Shown here piece by piece: positions 1-5,032 of a DNA stretch of 8,080 nt. Each line of letters begins with the position of its first letter. Position 1 is the stretch's first letter. Position numbers and translations under genes: made by a program. Source of the DNA: an uncultured Spirochaetota bacterium (lineage in GTDB: Bacteria > Spirochaetota > UBA4802 > UBA5368); contig CALMJO010000061.1 in NCBI GenBank assembly GCA_937864375.1, forward strand, positions 1 through 8,080, given 5' to 3'. Below the pieces are notes generated by a model that worked only from the letters and a program-made list of their open reading frames with translations, made no database searches and had not been told where the DNA came from.

Positions 1-576
1 CCGCGCTTTCTCTACCTGGAGCAGGTGGAATCCATCCTGGATTTTCCGGTTGAGAGCTTCATTGACTTCCGGGACCGCGCGCTGCTCAGGACCTTTTATT
101 CGTCGGGCGCCCGGGTGTCCGAGCTTGCAGCCGCGGGCATGGCGGGACTGGATCTTGAGAACGGCATGCTGCGCGTGAAGGGCAAGGGCTCGCACGAGCG
201 CATGGTATTCCTCACCGGGGAGAGCGTGGCCGGGATTCGTGAATACCTCGCCGAGCGGGGTCGCCGGTTCGGCTCGATCACCGATCCGCTCTTCGTGAAC
301 AACAACGGGGGACGACTCACCGAGCGGGGCATATTCGGCATCGTGTCCTCGCGGGCGCGCGCGTCCGAGGTGCTCGCGAAGGTCTCTCCCCACGTGCTCA
401 GGCACAGCTTCGCGACCGAGCTCCTCAACCGCGGCGCCGACATACGCGCGGTGCAGGAGATGCTGGGCCATAAAAATATTTCCACTACCCAGGTCTACAC
501 GCATACCACCAAGGAGCGCCTTAAGAAAACCTACATGCGCTTCCATCCGCACTCGGGAAAGACGAAACCGGAATAG
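1..576 (+). CDS. Xer-family tyrosine recombinase, C-terminal catalytic domain (5' end outside window)
   Basis: The frame is open from base 1, so the gene starts upstream; 191 residues are visible, ending at TAG 574-576. It is the catalytic domain of a tyrosine recombinase, which cuts and rejoins DNA strands through a tyrosine-DNA intermediate. All six expected active-site residues are seen (numbered from the window edge): R38 in SGARVSE, K62 in GKGSHER, H131 and R134 in HVLRHSFAT, H157 in GHKN, and nucleophile Y166 in TTQVYTH. The C-terminal tail (ERLKKTYMRFHPHSG) resembles XerC/XerD, which resolve chromosome dimers, more than phage integrases. The N-terminal core-binding domain is missing, so XerC, XerD or an integron/phage relative cannot be told apart. 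No attachment site, phage gene or transposon end is visible next to it. Family assignment is secure; the exact role is inferred. Confidence 0.9.
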   Translation, partial: PRFLYLEQVESILDFPVESFIDFRDRALLRTFYSSGARVSELAAAGMAGLDLENGMLRVKGKGSHERMVFLTGESVAGIREYLAERGRRFGSITDPLFVNNNGGRLTERGIFGIVSSRARASEVLAKVSPHVLRHSFATELLNRGADIRAVQEMLGHKNISTTQVYTHTTKERLKKTYMRFHPHSGKTKPE

Positions 577-616
577 GGACGGGCCTTCGCCGTCAGGTCG
601 GCTCCGGGAAATATGC

Positions 617-646
617 TTGACAATTTCACGGGATTATTTGTATGGT
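617..646 (+). promoter_or_regulatory. Sigma70-like promoter for the trp leader and trpB2
   Basis: TTGACA at 617-622 is a perfect -35 box. TATGGT at 641-646 matches four of six -10 positions, with an 18-base spacer. Transcription would start near 653, 40 bases after the recombinase stop codon and about 20 bases before the ATG of the leader peptide. The position fits a promoter serving the attenuator leader and trpB2. Prediction by consensus only. Confidence 0.6.
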
Positions 647-672
647 ACGCCCACGATATGGAACGAATCGAG

Positions 673-756
673 ATGCACGCGAAGAAGAATATGGTTTCCC
701 AGGCTTGGTGGTGGCGCAACGGACATAAGTATCCGTGTGCTTCCTTGCGCGCATAG
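673..756 (+). CDS. Trp-rich leader peptide of an attenuator (trpL-like)
   Basis: A 27-residue frame ends at TAG 754-756 and carries three consecutive Trp codons (TGG x3, 706-714) in the context SQAWWWRNG. Three adjacent Trp codons in such a short peptide upstream of a tryptophan biosynthesis gene are the hallmark of a regulatory leader peptide: the ribosome pauses there when charged tRNA-Trp is low. The peptide itself probably has no other function. The start is uncertain. ATG 673 is chosen; ATG 691 (21 residues, weak purine-rich GAAGAAG at 681-687 before it) is equally possible, and ATG 658 is almost at the predicted transcript start. No candidate has a strong Shine-Dalgarno site. The stop codon lies 28 bases before the 5' arm of the terminator stem, as expected for attenuation. 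Confidence 0.75.
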   Translation: MHAKKNMVSQAWWWRNGHKYPCASLRA

Positions 757-814
757 ACGAACTTTCAGGGTGAACAAGCAAAAGGGCTGCGGATAAAAAC
801 CGCAGCCTTTTTTT
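714..814 (+). promoter_or_regulatory. Ribosome-mediated tryptophan attenuator (mutually exclusive RNA hairpins)
   Basis: Three pairings can be drawn by eye. 1:2 (pause/protector): GCGCAA 714-719 plus GGA 721-723 pair with TCC 742-744 and TTGCGC 745-750, nine base pairs with one bulged C. 2:3 (antiterminator): 733-748 pairs with 778-792, about 13 pairs including four G-U, one bulged U738 and a CC/AA internal loop. 3:4 (terminator): 785-792 with 800-807. Arm 1 begins on the last base of the third Trp codon, so a ribosome stalled on 706-714 would cover it and free arm 2 to sequester arm 3, giving read-through. A ribosome reaching TAG 754-756 would cover arm 2, leaving 3:4 to terminate. This is the E. 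coli trp logic. The pairings are seen; the mechanism is inferred. The 2:3 pairing is the weakest part. Confidence 0.7.
785..814 (+). terminator. Intrinsic terminator of the trp attenuator
   Basis: GGCTGCGG (785-792) pairs perfectly with CCGCAGCC (800-807) around a 7-base A-rich loop, followed by seven T (808-814). Three A at 781-783 can extend the stem into the T tract. It lies inside the trpB2 5' leader, 76 bases before the ATG, so it must be bypassed for trpB2 to be expressed. It could also stop read-through from the upstream recombinase gene. Confidence 0.85.
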
Positions 815-890
815 ATTGCCGTGAACGCTTATACCGGGAATCACGCCAGGCGCGGACCCGGGATTAGATATCAAATCAAAGGAGGAGTAT

Positions 891-2252
891 ATGCCAAAAG
901 AATCGTACAAGATTCTGTTACCCGAAAAGGAAATGCCCCGGCAGTGGTATAACATCATCCCGGACCTGCCAAGGCCCCTGAGCCCGCCCTACAGCCCCCA
1001 GACCGGGCAGCCCGTAACCCCGCAGGAGCTGGCGGTGCTCTTTCCCATGGGCCTTCTTGAACAGGAGATGAGCGAAGCGCGGTACATCGACATCCCGGAA
1101 GAGGTGCTCGAGATCTACCACCTGTGGAGGCCGTCGCCCCTCATCCGCGCGCGCCGGCTGGAGCAGAAGCTCGGGACGCCCGCGAAGATCTATTTCAAGT
1201 ACGAGGGCGTATCGCCGGCGGGGAGCCACAAGCTCAACACCGCGGTGCCGCAGGCGTATTACAACATGAAGGAGGGAATCAGGAAGATTTCCACCGAGAC
1301 AGGGGCCGGCCAGTGGGGCAGCGCCCTCGCGCTCGCGTGCGACATGTTCGGCATCGATCTGCAGGTGTTCATGGTGCGGGTGAGCTACGACCAGAAACCC
1401 TATCGCAAGTTCATGATGCAGACCTGGGGCGCGAAGGTCGATCCGAGCCCGAGCCCCCTCACGAACGTGGGACGAGGGCTCCTCGCGCAAAACCCGGACA
1501 ATCCGGGGAGCCTGGGCATCGCCATAAGCGAAGCGGTCGAGGTCGCGGCGATGAACGCCGACACGCATTACGCGCTGGGCAGCGTGCTGAACCACGTATG
1601 TCTTCACCAGACGATCATAGGGCTCGAGACGAAGAAGCAGCTCGCGATGGTAGACGATTATCCGGACGTGGTGATCGCGTGCGCCGGGGGAGGATCGAAC
1701 TTCGCGGGACTGGGCTTCCCGTTCGTCCAGGACAAGATAAATGGAAAGAAGGTGCGCGTGGTCGCGGTGGAGCCGGCGGCCTGCCCGAGCCTCACGAAGG
1801 GAAAATTCATCTACGATTTTGGCGACGAGGCGAAGATGGCGCCCATCGTGGAGATGTACACCCTGGGCCACGGCTTCATCCCGCCCACAATTCATGCGGG
1901 CGGGCTCAGGTACCACGGCATGTCACCGCTGGTGAGCCTCGCGAAACACGAGAACCTTGTAGAGGCGGTCGCGGTGCCGCAGACGGGCTGTTTCGAGGCG
2001 GCGATCCTCTTCTCGAGGACCGAGGGAATCATCCCGGCCCCGGAATCCTCCCACGCGATCCGCGTCGCGATCGACGAGGCGATACGCGCGAAGGAAGAGG
2101 GCAAGGCGAAGACGATCGTCTTCAACCTGAGCGGTCACGGCCACTTCGACCTCGCGTCCTACGACATGTTCCTTTCCGGCAAGCTCGAGGACTACGAGTA
2201 CCCGAAGGAACTGATCGACCAGGCTTTGAAGGACGTGCCCAGGATCGGATAA
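891..2252 (+). CDS. trpB2: TrpB2-type tryptophan synthase beta chain (PLP enzyme)
   Basis: A 453-residue fold-type II PLP enzyme that condenses indole with L-serine to L-tryptophan in the cytoplasm. Visible signatures: the Schiff-base lysine K114 in GSHKLNTA; TETGAGQWG at 135-143, with E136 as the TrpB catalytic glutamate equivalent; the phosphate-binding GGGSN at 266-270; EGIIPAPESSHA at 378-389; and SGHGHFD at 414-420. The length, the long N-terminal extension before the PLP lysine and QWG in place of QHG point to the TrpB2 branch rather than TrpB1 (about 400 residues). TrpB2 proteins often lack a dedicated TrpA partner, and no trpA or other trp gene is seen here. The ATG follows AGGAGG (880-885) by five bases. 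The gene looks monocistronic: an attenuator precedes it and a terminator follows. It may salvage free indole or complement a trp operon elsewhere; some family members act mainly on serine. Family call is firm, exact physiological role less so. Confidence 0.92.
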   Translation: MPKESYKILLPEKEMPRQWYNIIPDLPRPLSPPYSPQTGQPVTPQELAVLFPMGLLEQEMSEARYIDIPEEVLEIYHLWRPSPLIRARRLEQKLGTPAKIYFKYEGVSPAGSHKLNTAVPQAYYNMKEGIRKISTETGAGQWGSALALACDMFGIDLQVFMVRVSYDQKPYRKFMMQTWGAKVDPSPSPLTNVGRGLLAQNPDNPGSLGIAISEAVEVAAMNADTHYALGSVLNHVCLHQTIIGLETKKQLAMVDDYPDVVIACAGGGSNFAGLGFPFVQDKINGKKVRVVAVEPAACPSLTKGKFIYDFGDEAKMAPIVEMYTLGHGFIPPTIHAGGLRYHGMSPLVSLAKHENLVEAVAVPQTGCFEAAILFSRTEGIIPAPESSHAIRVAIDEAIRAKEEGKAKTIVFNLSGHGHFDLASYDMFLSGKLEDYEYPKELIDQALKDVPRIG

Positions 2253-2274
2253 ACGCGATGGAGTATTGATGCAA

Positions 2275-2308
2275 AAAGGGAGGGGCGCCGGCGTCCCTCC
2301 CTTTGTTT
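2275..2308. terminator. Bidirectional intrinsic terminator between trpB2 and the converging nitroreductase operon
   Basis: AAAGGGAGGG (2275-2284) pairs perfectly with CCCTCCCTTT (2295-2304); three further inner pairs (one G-U) leave a CCGG loop. On the + strand the stem is followed by TTTGTTT, and on the - strand by a run of five T (complement of 2273-2277). The hairpin starts 22 bases after the trpB2 stop and can end transcripts arriving from both sides. It lies about 200 bases past the nitroreductase stop codon, so that transcript would have a long 3' tail. Confidence 0.85.
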
Positions 2309-2316
2309 CACGGGAG

Positions 2317-2340
2317 ACGGTTTTACCGGAGAAAAACCGT
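2317..2340. repeat. Inverted repeat in the convergent spacer
   Basis: ACGGTTTT (2317-2324) is an exact inverted match of AAAACCGT (2333-2340) with an 8-base spacer. No long T tract follows on either strand, so it is not a typical terminator. It may be a transcript 3'-end stem or chance. The rest of 2309-2502 holds no credible gene. Confidence 0.4.
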
Positions 2341-2431
2341 GGGCGTGACCGGGGCTCTCGACGTGTTTCGATGCAGAGAGCAGGCTTAAAGGCATTGTTA
2401 TGTCTTTCCTCGCGAATAATCGCGGCCCGAC

Positions 2432-2447
2432 GCGCGCACTTGCGCGC
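2432..2447. repeat. GC-rich palindrome downstream of the nitroreductase gene
   Basis: GCGCGCA (2432-2438) and TGCGCGC (2441-2447) form a perfect inverted repeat with a 2-base centre. After one mismatch, CGA (2428-2430) and TCG (2449-2451) extend it. A second small hairpin, CGCGA (2411-2415) with TCGCG (2420-2424), lies beside it. There is no T tract. These could stabilise the 3' end of the leftward transcript. Confidence 0.4.
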
Positions 2448-2502
2448 ATCGAGGTCTTGACTGCGGGAAGCATCCCTGGAGCGGGAAAAGCGATTCGGCC
2501 CC

Positions 2503-3429
2503 CTACCTGAATACCGCCGACGAAAAACGCCGCCTGATGCCGCGCGCATACCTGAACGCAGGGTGCCCCATGATCATGGCCATGCTGACCGTGTTTTCCG
2601 CGGGGATGCCCCATTTTTCCTTTAAATCCTTCCTGCGGTTGAGCGCGAAGGAGACGGTCCCGATCATGCACGTCCCAAGTCCCAGCGATTCGGCGGCGAT
2701 CATGGCGTATGTGCACGCGATGGTGCCGTCAGCCGGGTCGGCATAGGGCGACTGGTGGAAGAGAAGCGCAACGGGCGCGTGGTAGAGGAGCAGGTCCGTG
2801 CCCGACTCCCGAGCTCCGATCATCATGCTCGTTGCCGGCAGGATGAAATCACGCATTGACTCGGCTTCCGTTTTTTTCATGAAGAGGGAGAAGAGGCGCA
2901 GCACAAAGGGGTTGGAGAACATCTGCCATTTCCGGAATTCCCCGATAATGTCGCCGGCGAATTCCTGCACGCGTTCGAACCCATGGACCGCGACGACGCC
3001 CACGTCGGAGGGAGGGATTCCCATGGGGGCGCTTGCGGCCATGGAGAGCATGCGCTCGACCAGCGGTTTTTCCGGGACCCTGTTCGCGAACTCCCGCACG
3101 CTGCGGCGCGCGAGGAAGAGATTTTCAAGCGCGTCCGCCGTGGCGCACTTCCCGCGCGGAGGAAGGGGAAACGAGTCGGCAGGGGTCAGAGCCCTGCCGC
3201 GCACGGTGACGGCGCCCTTCGCGCACACGGCCATGCACTGCCCGCAGGCGATGCAGCCCAGGCCGTTGTCGGGAACGACCCGGGGCGAGCCGCCGTCGTC
3301 CATGATAGTGAACGATTTGCACACCCTGACGCACAGGCCGCAGGACGAGCATTTTCCGTAATCGATGACCGGCATGCCTGGCGTGTCCCCTATGCCAGTC
3401 CTGACGGTCCTGCCCGGTTTACCCTTCAT
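2503..3429 (-). CDS. Ferredoxin-nitroreductase fusion protein (2x[4Fe-4S] + nitroreductase family)
   Basis: A 308-residue cytoplasmic redox protein with no signal peptide. The N-terminal bacterial ferredoxin module has two CxxCxxCxxxC motifs: C27, C30, C33, C37 (KCSSCGLCVRVC) and C59, C62, C65, C69 (GCIACGQCMAVC), enough for two [4Fe-4S] clusters. A linker at about 77-105 leads to an FMN-dependent nitroreductase-like domain starting near ARRSVREF, with the usual later segment SLGLGTCMIGT near residues 251-261. Such fusions, frequent in anaerobes, are thought to feed electrons from the clusters to flavin; the substrate is unknown. The ATG overlaps the last 11 bases of the TetR gene and has AGGGAGG (3436-3442) upstream, implying translational coupling and one transcript. 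Control by the adjacent TetR protein is likely. The linker coding region contains a 16-bp sequence that recurs at 4104-4119. Confidence 0.88.
   Translation of the reverse strand: MKGKPGRTVRTGIGDTPGMPVIDYGKCSSCGLCVRVCKSFTIMDDGGSPRVVPDNGLGCIACGQCMAVCAKGAVTVRGRALTPADSFPLPPRGKCATADALENLFLARRSVREFANRVPEKPLVERMLSMAASAPMGIPPSDVGVVAVHGFERVQEFAGDIIGEFRKWQMFSNPFVLRLFSLFMKKTEAESMRDFILPATSMMIGARESGTDLLLYHAPVALLFHQSPYADPADGTIACTYAMIAAESLGLGTCMIGTVSFALNRRKDLKEKWGIPAENTVSMAMIMGHPAFRYARGIRRRFSSAVFR
3177..3199. repeat. 16-bp repeat copy 1 with hairpin, inside the nitroreductase linker
   Basis: CAGGGGTCAGAGCCCT at 3180-3195 is identical to 4104-4119. Here it sits in a perfect 8-bp inverted repeat, CGGCAGGG (3177-3184) and CCCTGCCG (3192-3199), with a 7-base loop. 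It is read in frame as the residues RALTPAD (79-85) of the linker between the ferredoxin and nitroreductase domains. It resembles the short palindromic units of REP-like families; that comparison is from memory. Confidence 0.6.
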
Positions 3430-4021
3430 GATTCGCCTCCCTGAAAGAATTGATGAACGTGGCCCGGAAATGAGCGATTACGCCTTCCAGCGTGAGATGA
3501 TCGTCCATGACGATGTACGCGGTCACGCCGTCAAGCGCGGCCATGAGCGCAAGCGCCGCCGCCGCCGGGTCGAGGGCGCGGAACTCGCCGGCATCGATCC
3601 CCTTCCGGTAGAGCGCCTCGAAGAATGAAGTGCACTGGCCGGTGTAGCCGCTGTAGAGCGGCCAGAGGGCGCGGTTGGACATGGTCTTGGTGAGGGTGAG
3701 GAAGATGAAGGTGAGCTCCCGGTGGTGCCCGGTCCAGTACGCCAGGTAGCCCTCGATGTAGCGCGTGAGGCCCTGTACTGAGGAGGGGCATGCCGCGGAT
3801 TGGGTCATGATCTCCAGGACCGGCTCCATGAAGCGCTCGTTCGCCTTGATGAGGATGTCGTCCTTGCTCGTGAAGTGATAGTAGACGCCTCCCTTGGTGA
3901 TTCCCGCGCGCTCCGCGATGGATTCCATGGATGCGTTCTCGTATCCCTTTTCCACGAATTCGCTGATCGCGGAATCGAGGATGTCGGCCATCCGCTTTTC
4001 TTTGCTTTCCTTCCTGGTCAT
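3419..4021 (-). CDS. TetR/AcrR-family transcriptional regulator
   Basis: A 200-residue dimeric repressor type, the usual TetR length. The N-terminal DNA-binding domain has a clear helix-turn-helix at about residues 30-56 (SMESIAERAGITKGGVYYHFTSK), where ITKGGVYYHF is the recognition-helix signature. The all-helical C-terminal part would bind a ligand that cannot be predicted. ATG 4021 is chosen: AGGT (4029-4032) lies seven bases upstream, and the protein then begins MTRKESKEKR, a normal TetR start. An in-frame ATG at 4066 would place the palindromic operator inside the coding region and is disfavoured. Its stop overlaps the start of the ferredoxin-nitroreductase gene (ATGAAGGGTAA, 3419-3429), so the two form an operon. 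The palindrome in its own promoter suggests autorepression, released by a compound the nitroreductase may act on. Confidence 0.9.
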   Translation of the reverse strand: MTRKESKEKRMADILDSAISEFVEKGYENASMESIAERAGITKGGVYYHFTSKDDILIKANERFMEPVLEIMTQSAACPSSVQGLTRYIEGYLAYWTGHHRELTFIFLTLTKTMSNRALWPLYSGYTGQCTSFFEALYRKGIDAGEFRALDPAAAALALMAALDGVTAYIVMDDHLTLEGVIAHFRATFINSFREANHEG

Positions 4022-4037
4022 AGTAGTTACCTGATTC

Positions 4038-4066
4038 AAGATACCTACCGTAGGTATTTTAATCAA
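4038..4066 (-). promoter_or_regulatory. Promoter of the tetR-nitroreductase operon
   Basis: On the - strand, TTGATT (4066-4061) and TATCTT (4043-4038) are separated by exactly 17 bases, each matching four of six consensus positions. An alternative -10, TAAAAT (4061-4056), matches five of six but lacks a good -35. With the first choice the transcript would begin near 4031, on the Shine-Dalgarno bases, which is uncomfortably close. Both choices overlap the palindrome at 4041-4057. Confidence 0.5.
4041..4057. promoter_or_regulatory. Palindromic operator, probable TetR binding site
   Basis: ATACCTAC (4041-4048), one central base, GTAGGTAT (4050-4057): a perfect 8-1-8 inverted repeat. AA (4038-4039) and TT (4059-4060) also match outside one mismatch. 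It fills the spacer between the predicted -35 and -10 boxes of the TetR gene, 20 bases from its start codon. Size, symmetry and place are typical of TetR-family operators. Binding is inferred. Confidence 0.8.
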
Positions 4067-4103
4067 GCTTTTTTTCAGAAAATTTGAAATTCAGGCCGGT
4101 AAA

Positions 4104-4119
4104 CAGGGGTCAGAGCCCT
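4104..4119. repeat. 16-bp repeat copy 2, intergenic
   Basis: CAGGGGTCAGAGCCCT is exactly repeated from 3180-3195. The core can fold as AGGG/CCCT with a 7-base loop, and four T (4119-4122) follow, but the stem is too short for a confident terminator. It lies between the TetR promoter and the membrane-protein gene. Confidence 0.6.
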
Positions 4120-4126
4120 TTTCTGG

Positions 4127-4157
4127 TTGATTTTTGGGCCTAAACGATTATTAAAAT
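4127..4157 (+). promoter_or_regulatory. Weak candidate promoter of the membrane-protein gene
   Basis: TTGATT (4127-4132) is followed by TATTAA (4149-4154, 16-base spacer) or TAAAAT (4152-4157, 19-base spacer) in an AT-rich patch 30-60 bases before ATG 4187. Neither pairing is ideal. It is the only plausible promoter-like stretch in this spacer. Confidence 0.3.
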
Positions 4158-4186
4158 GGAACAATTCAAATGCAGGGGTCTTCATA

Positions 4187-4675
4187 ATGGCTAAAAGTAC
4201 CAAGAATGCATTCGTAATATGCCTTGCGCTCACGATTGTCGCGGCGCTCCTGGTCCTCCTGGGATGGTGGAAGTCCCTCCCGCTGGTAATCCTCGCCGGG
4301 ATGCTCCCCGCTGTGGCCTACGAGGTATACCGTACCGAGGGCGCCACGACCACGCTAGCGTCCTGGGGCATCGCGGCCGCCATCGTCGTCGAGGCCGTGC
4401 TCATCATTTTCAACATCCAGGTCAACATCATGCAGTTCCTGGGTTCGTTCGCCGCCTCGCTCCCAGCGGTCGACATCCGGATGGCCGGGCCGGTGGTCAT
4501 TGGGGTCCTCGCGATCATGCTTCTCAAGCGCACGGGCGGGATGTATACCAAGTGGCTCGCGGTGGTGATCTTCCTCGCGGCCTGCGGGCTCTTCTATGTG
4601 CTGGACCCCGATCTCTTCTCGAAGCTCTTCAAGTCGGGCCTCTCCGAGGGGGCGAAGCGCATTCCCCGGCCGTAG
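4187..4675 (+). CDS. Hypothetical integral membrane protein, about five transmembrane helices
   Basis: A 162-residue, very hydrophobic protein that I do not recognise. Hydrophobic segments lie at about 8-27, 31-48, 55-76, 99-114 and 122-139, separated by short charged loops (EVYRTEG, KRTGGMYTK). The tail DPDLFSKLFKSGLSEGAKRIPRP is basic and soluble. No cysteine pairs, nucleotide-binding or catalytic motif stands out, so function is unknown; a small inner-membrane protein is the most that can be said. ATG 4187 is preferred because AGGGGT (4174-4179) lies seven bases upstream; an in-frame TTG at 4127 would add a polar 20-residue extension without a ribosome site. It diverges from the TetR operon and is closed by a terminator, so it is probably transcribed alone. 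Confidence 0.75.
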   Translation: MAKSTKNAFVICLALTIVAALLVLLGWWKSLPLVILAGMLPAVAYEVYRTEGATTTLASWGIAAAIVVEAVLIIFNIQVNIMQFLGSFAASLPAVDIRMAGPVVIGVLAIMLLKRTGGMYTKWLAVVIFLAACGLFYVLDPDLFSKLFKSGLSEGAKRIPRP

Positions 4676-4697
4676 CATTATTCGGGGTGCCGACCGG

Positions 4698-4724
4698 AAA
4701 GCGCTTCCCACGGGGGCGCTTTTT
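4698..4724 (+). terminator. Intrinsic terminator after the membrane-protein gene
   Basis: AAAGCGC (4698-4704) pairs perfectly with GCGCTTT (4716-4722) around an 11-base loop, and five T run from 4720 to 4724. It begins 22 bases after the stop codon, the usual spacing. The following 4725-4910 holds no credible gene; a run of nine C (4808-4816) is its only notable feature. Confidence 0.75.
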
Positions 4725-4910
4725 CTATTTCCAGGCGCCATTCCGCGGGAGATGCGTGTGCCGCCGCGGGCTGCGCGCGTACACGGGACACCGGGCTCCC
4801 CACTCGGCCCCCCCCCGGTCCCCGGGCGGTGCTATGGAAATTATTTTCCTTTTCACGCGGCGCCGCTTCACCCGGCATCCGCGCAACTGGACGCATGGGC
4901 AATCGCGGTA

Positions 4911-4939
4911 TTGACGGCGCACGCCGTGCCGCATATACT
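4911..4939 (+). promoter_or_regulatory. Strong sigma70-like promoter of the GH172-like gene
   Basis: TTGACG (4911-4916) and TATACT (4934-4939) each match five of six consensus positions with the ideal 17-base spacer. Transcription would start near 4946, giving a 5' leader of about 87 bases before ATG 5033. Its position inside an otherwise gene-free spacer supports the call. Confidence 0.75.
4914..4927. promoter_or_regulatory. Palindrome inside the promoter spacer, candidate operator
   Basis: ACGGCG (4914-4919) and CGCCGT (4922-4927) form a perfect inverted repeat with a 2-base centre, overlapping the end of the -35 box and filling most of the spacer. A dimeric regulator bound here would block RNA polymerase. 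No candidate regulator gene lies next to it. Confidence 0.4.
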
Positions 4940-4940
4940 G

Positions 4941-4979
4941 GTGTCGCCGTGAACGGGAGCGTCCCTTTCCCGTGGACAC
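4941..4979 (+). other. Possible 5' leader hairpin upstream of the GH172-like gene
   Basis: GTGTC (4941-4945) can pair with GACAC (4975-4979), and ACGGGA (4953-4958) with TCCCGT (4968-4973), giving an imperfect nested stem at the start of the predicted transcript. It could stabilise the mRNA. There is no T tract and no match to a riboswitch that I recognise. Confidence 0.3.
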
Positions 4980-5032
4980 GGCATCAGGCTCTTTGCGCTC
5001 CGGTCTCCATGCGAAATTACGGGAGGTCAAAC

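Noticed and set aside
578..594. Terminator after the recombinase gene
   Set aside because: GACGG/CCGTC forms a short hairpin, but no T tract follows.
653..814. T-box riboswitch upstream of trpB2
   Set aside because: AGGGTGAAC at 768-776 recalls a T-box core, but the key second G of the TGG bulge is absent, the leader is short, and no specifier stem I is seen. The tandem Trp codons explain the leader better.
918..1916. Long open frame on the minus strand opposite trpB2
   Set aside because: Arginine-, histidine- and valine-rich antisense shadow typical of GC-rich DNA; no recognisable domain. The same applies to the minus-strand frames at 5027-5962 and 6471-7793.
1124..2269. Second plus-strand frame overlapping trpB2
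   Set aside because: Low-complexity Arg/Gly-rich translation of the shifted frame; the trpB2 frame carries all the conserved motifs.
4022..4066. TetR start at ATG 4066, adding 15 residues
   Set aside because: It would put the palindromic operator and the -10 box inside the coding sequence; ATG 4021 has a ribosome site and a normal family N-terminus.
3177..4119. Composite mobile element bounded by the 16-bp repeats
   Set aside because: No transposase, terminal inverted repeats or target duplication; the sites fall inside one gene and a spacer, in direct orientation.
4829..5032. Upstream in-frame extension of the GH172-like gene
   Set aside because: The region contains the promoter at 4911-4939, and ATG 5033 has a strong ribosome site directly followed by a signal peptide.
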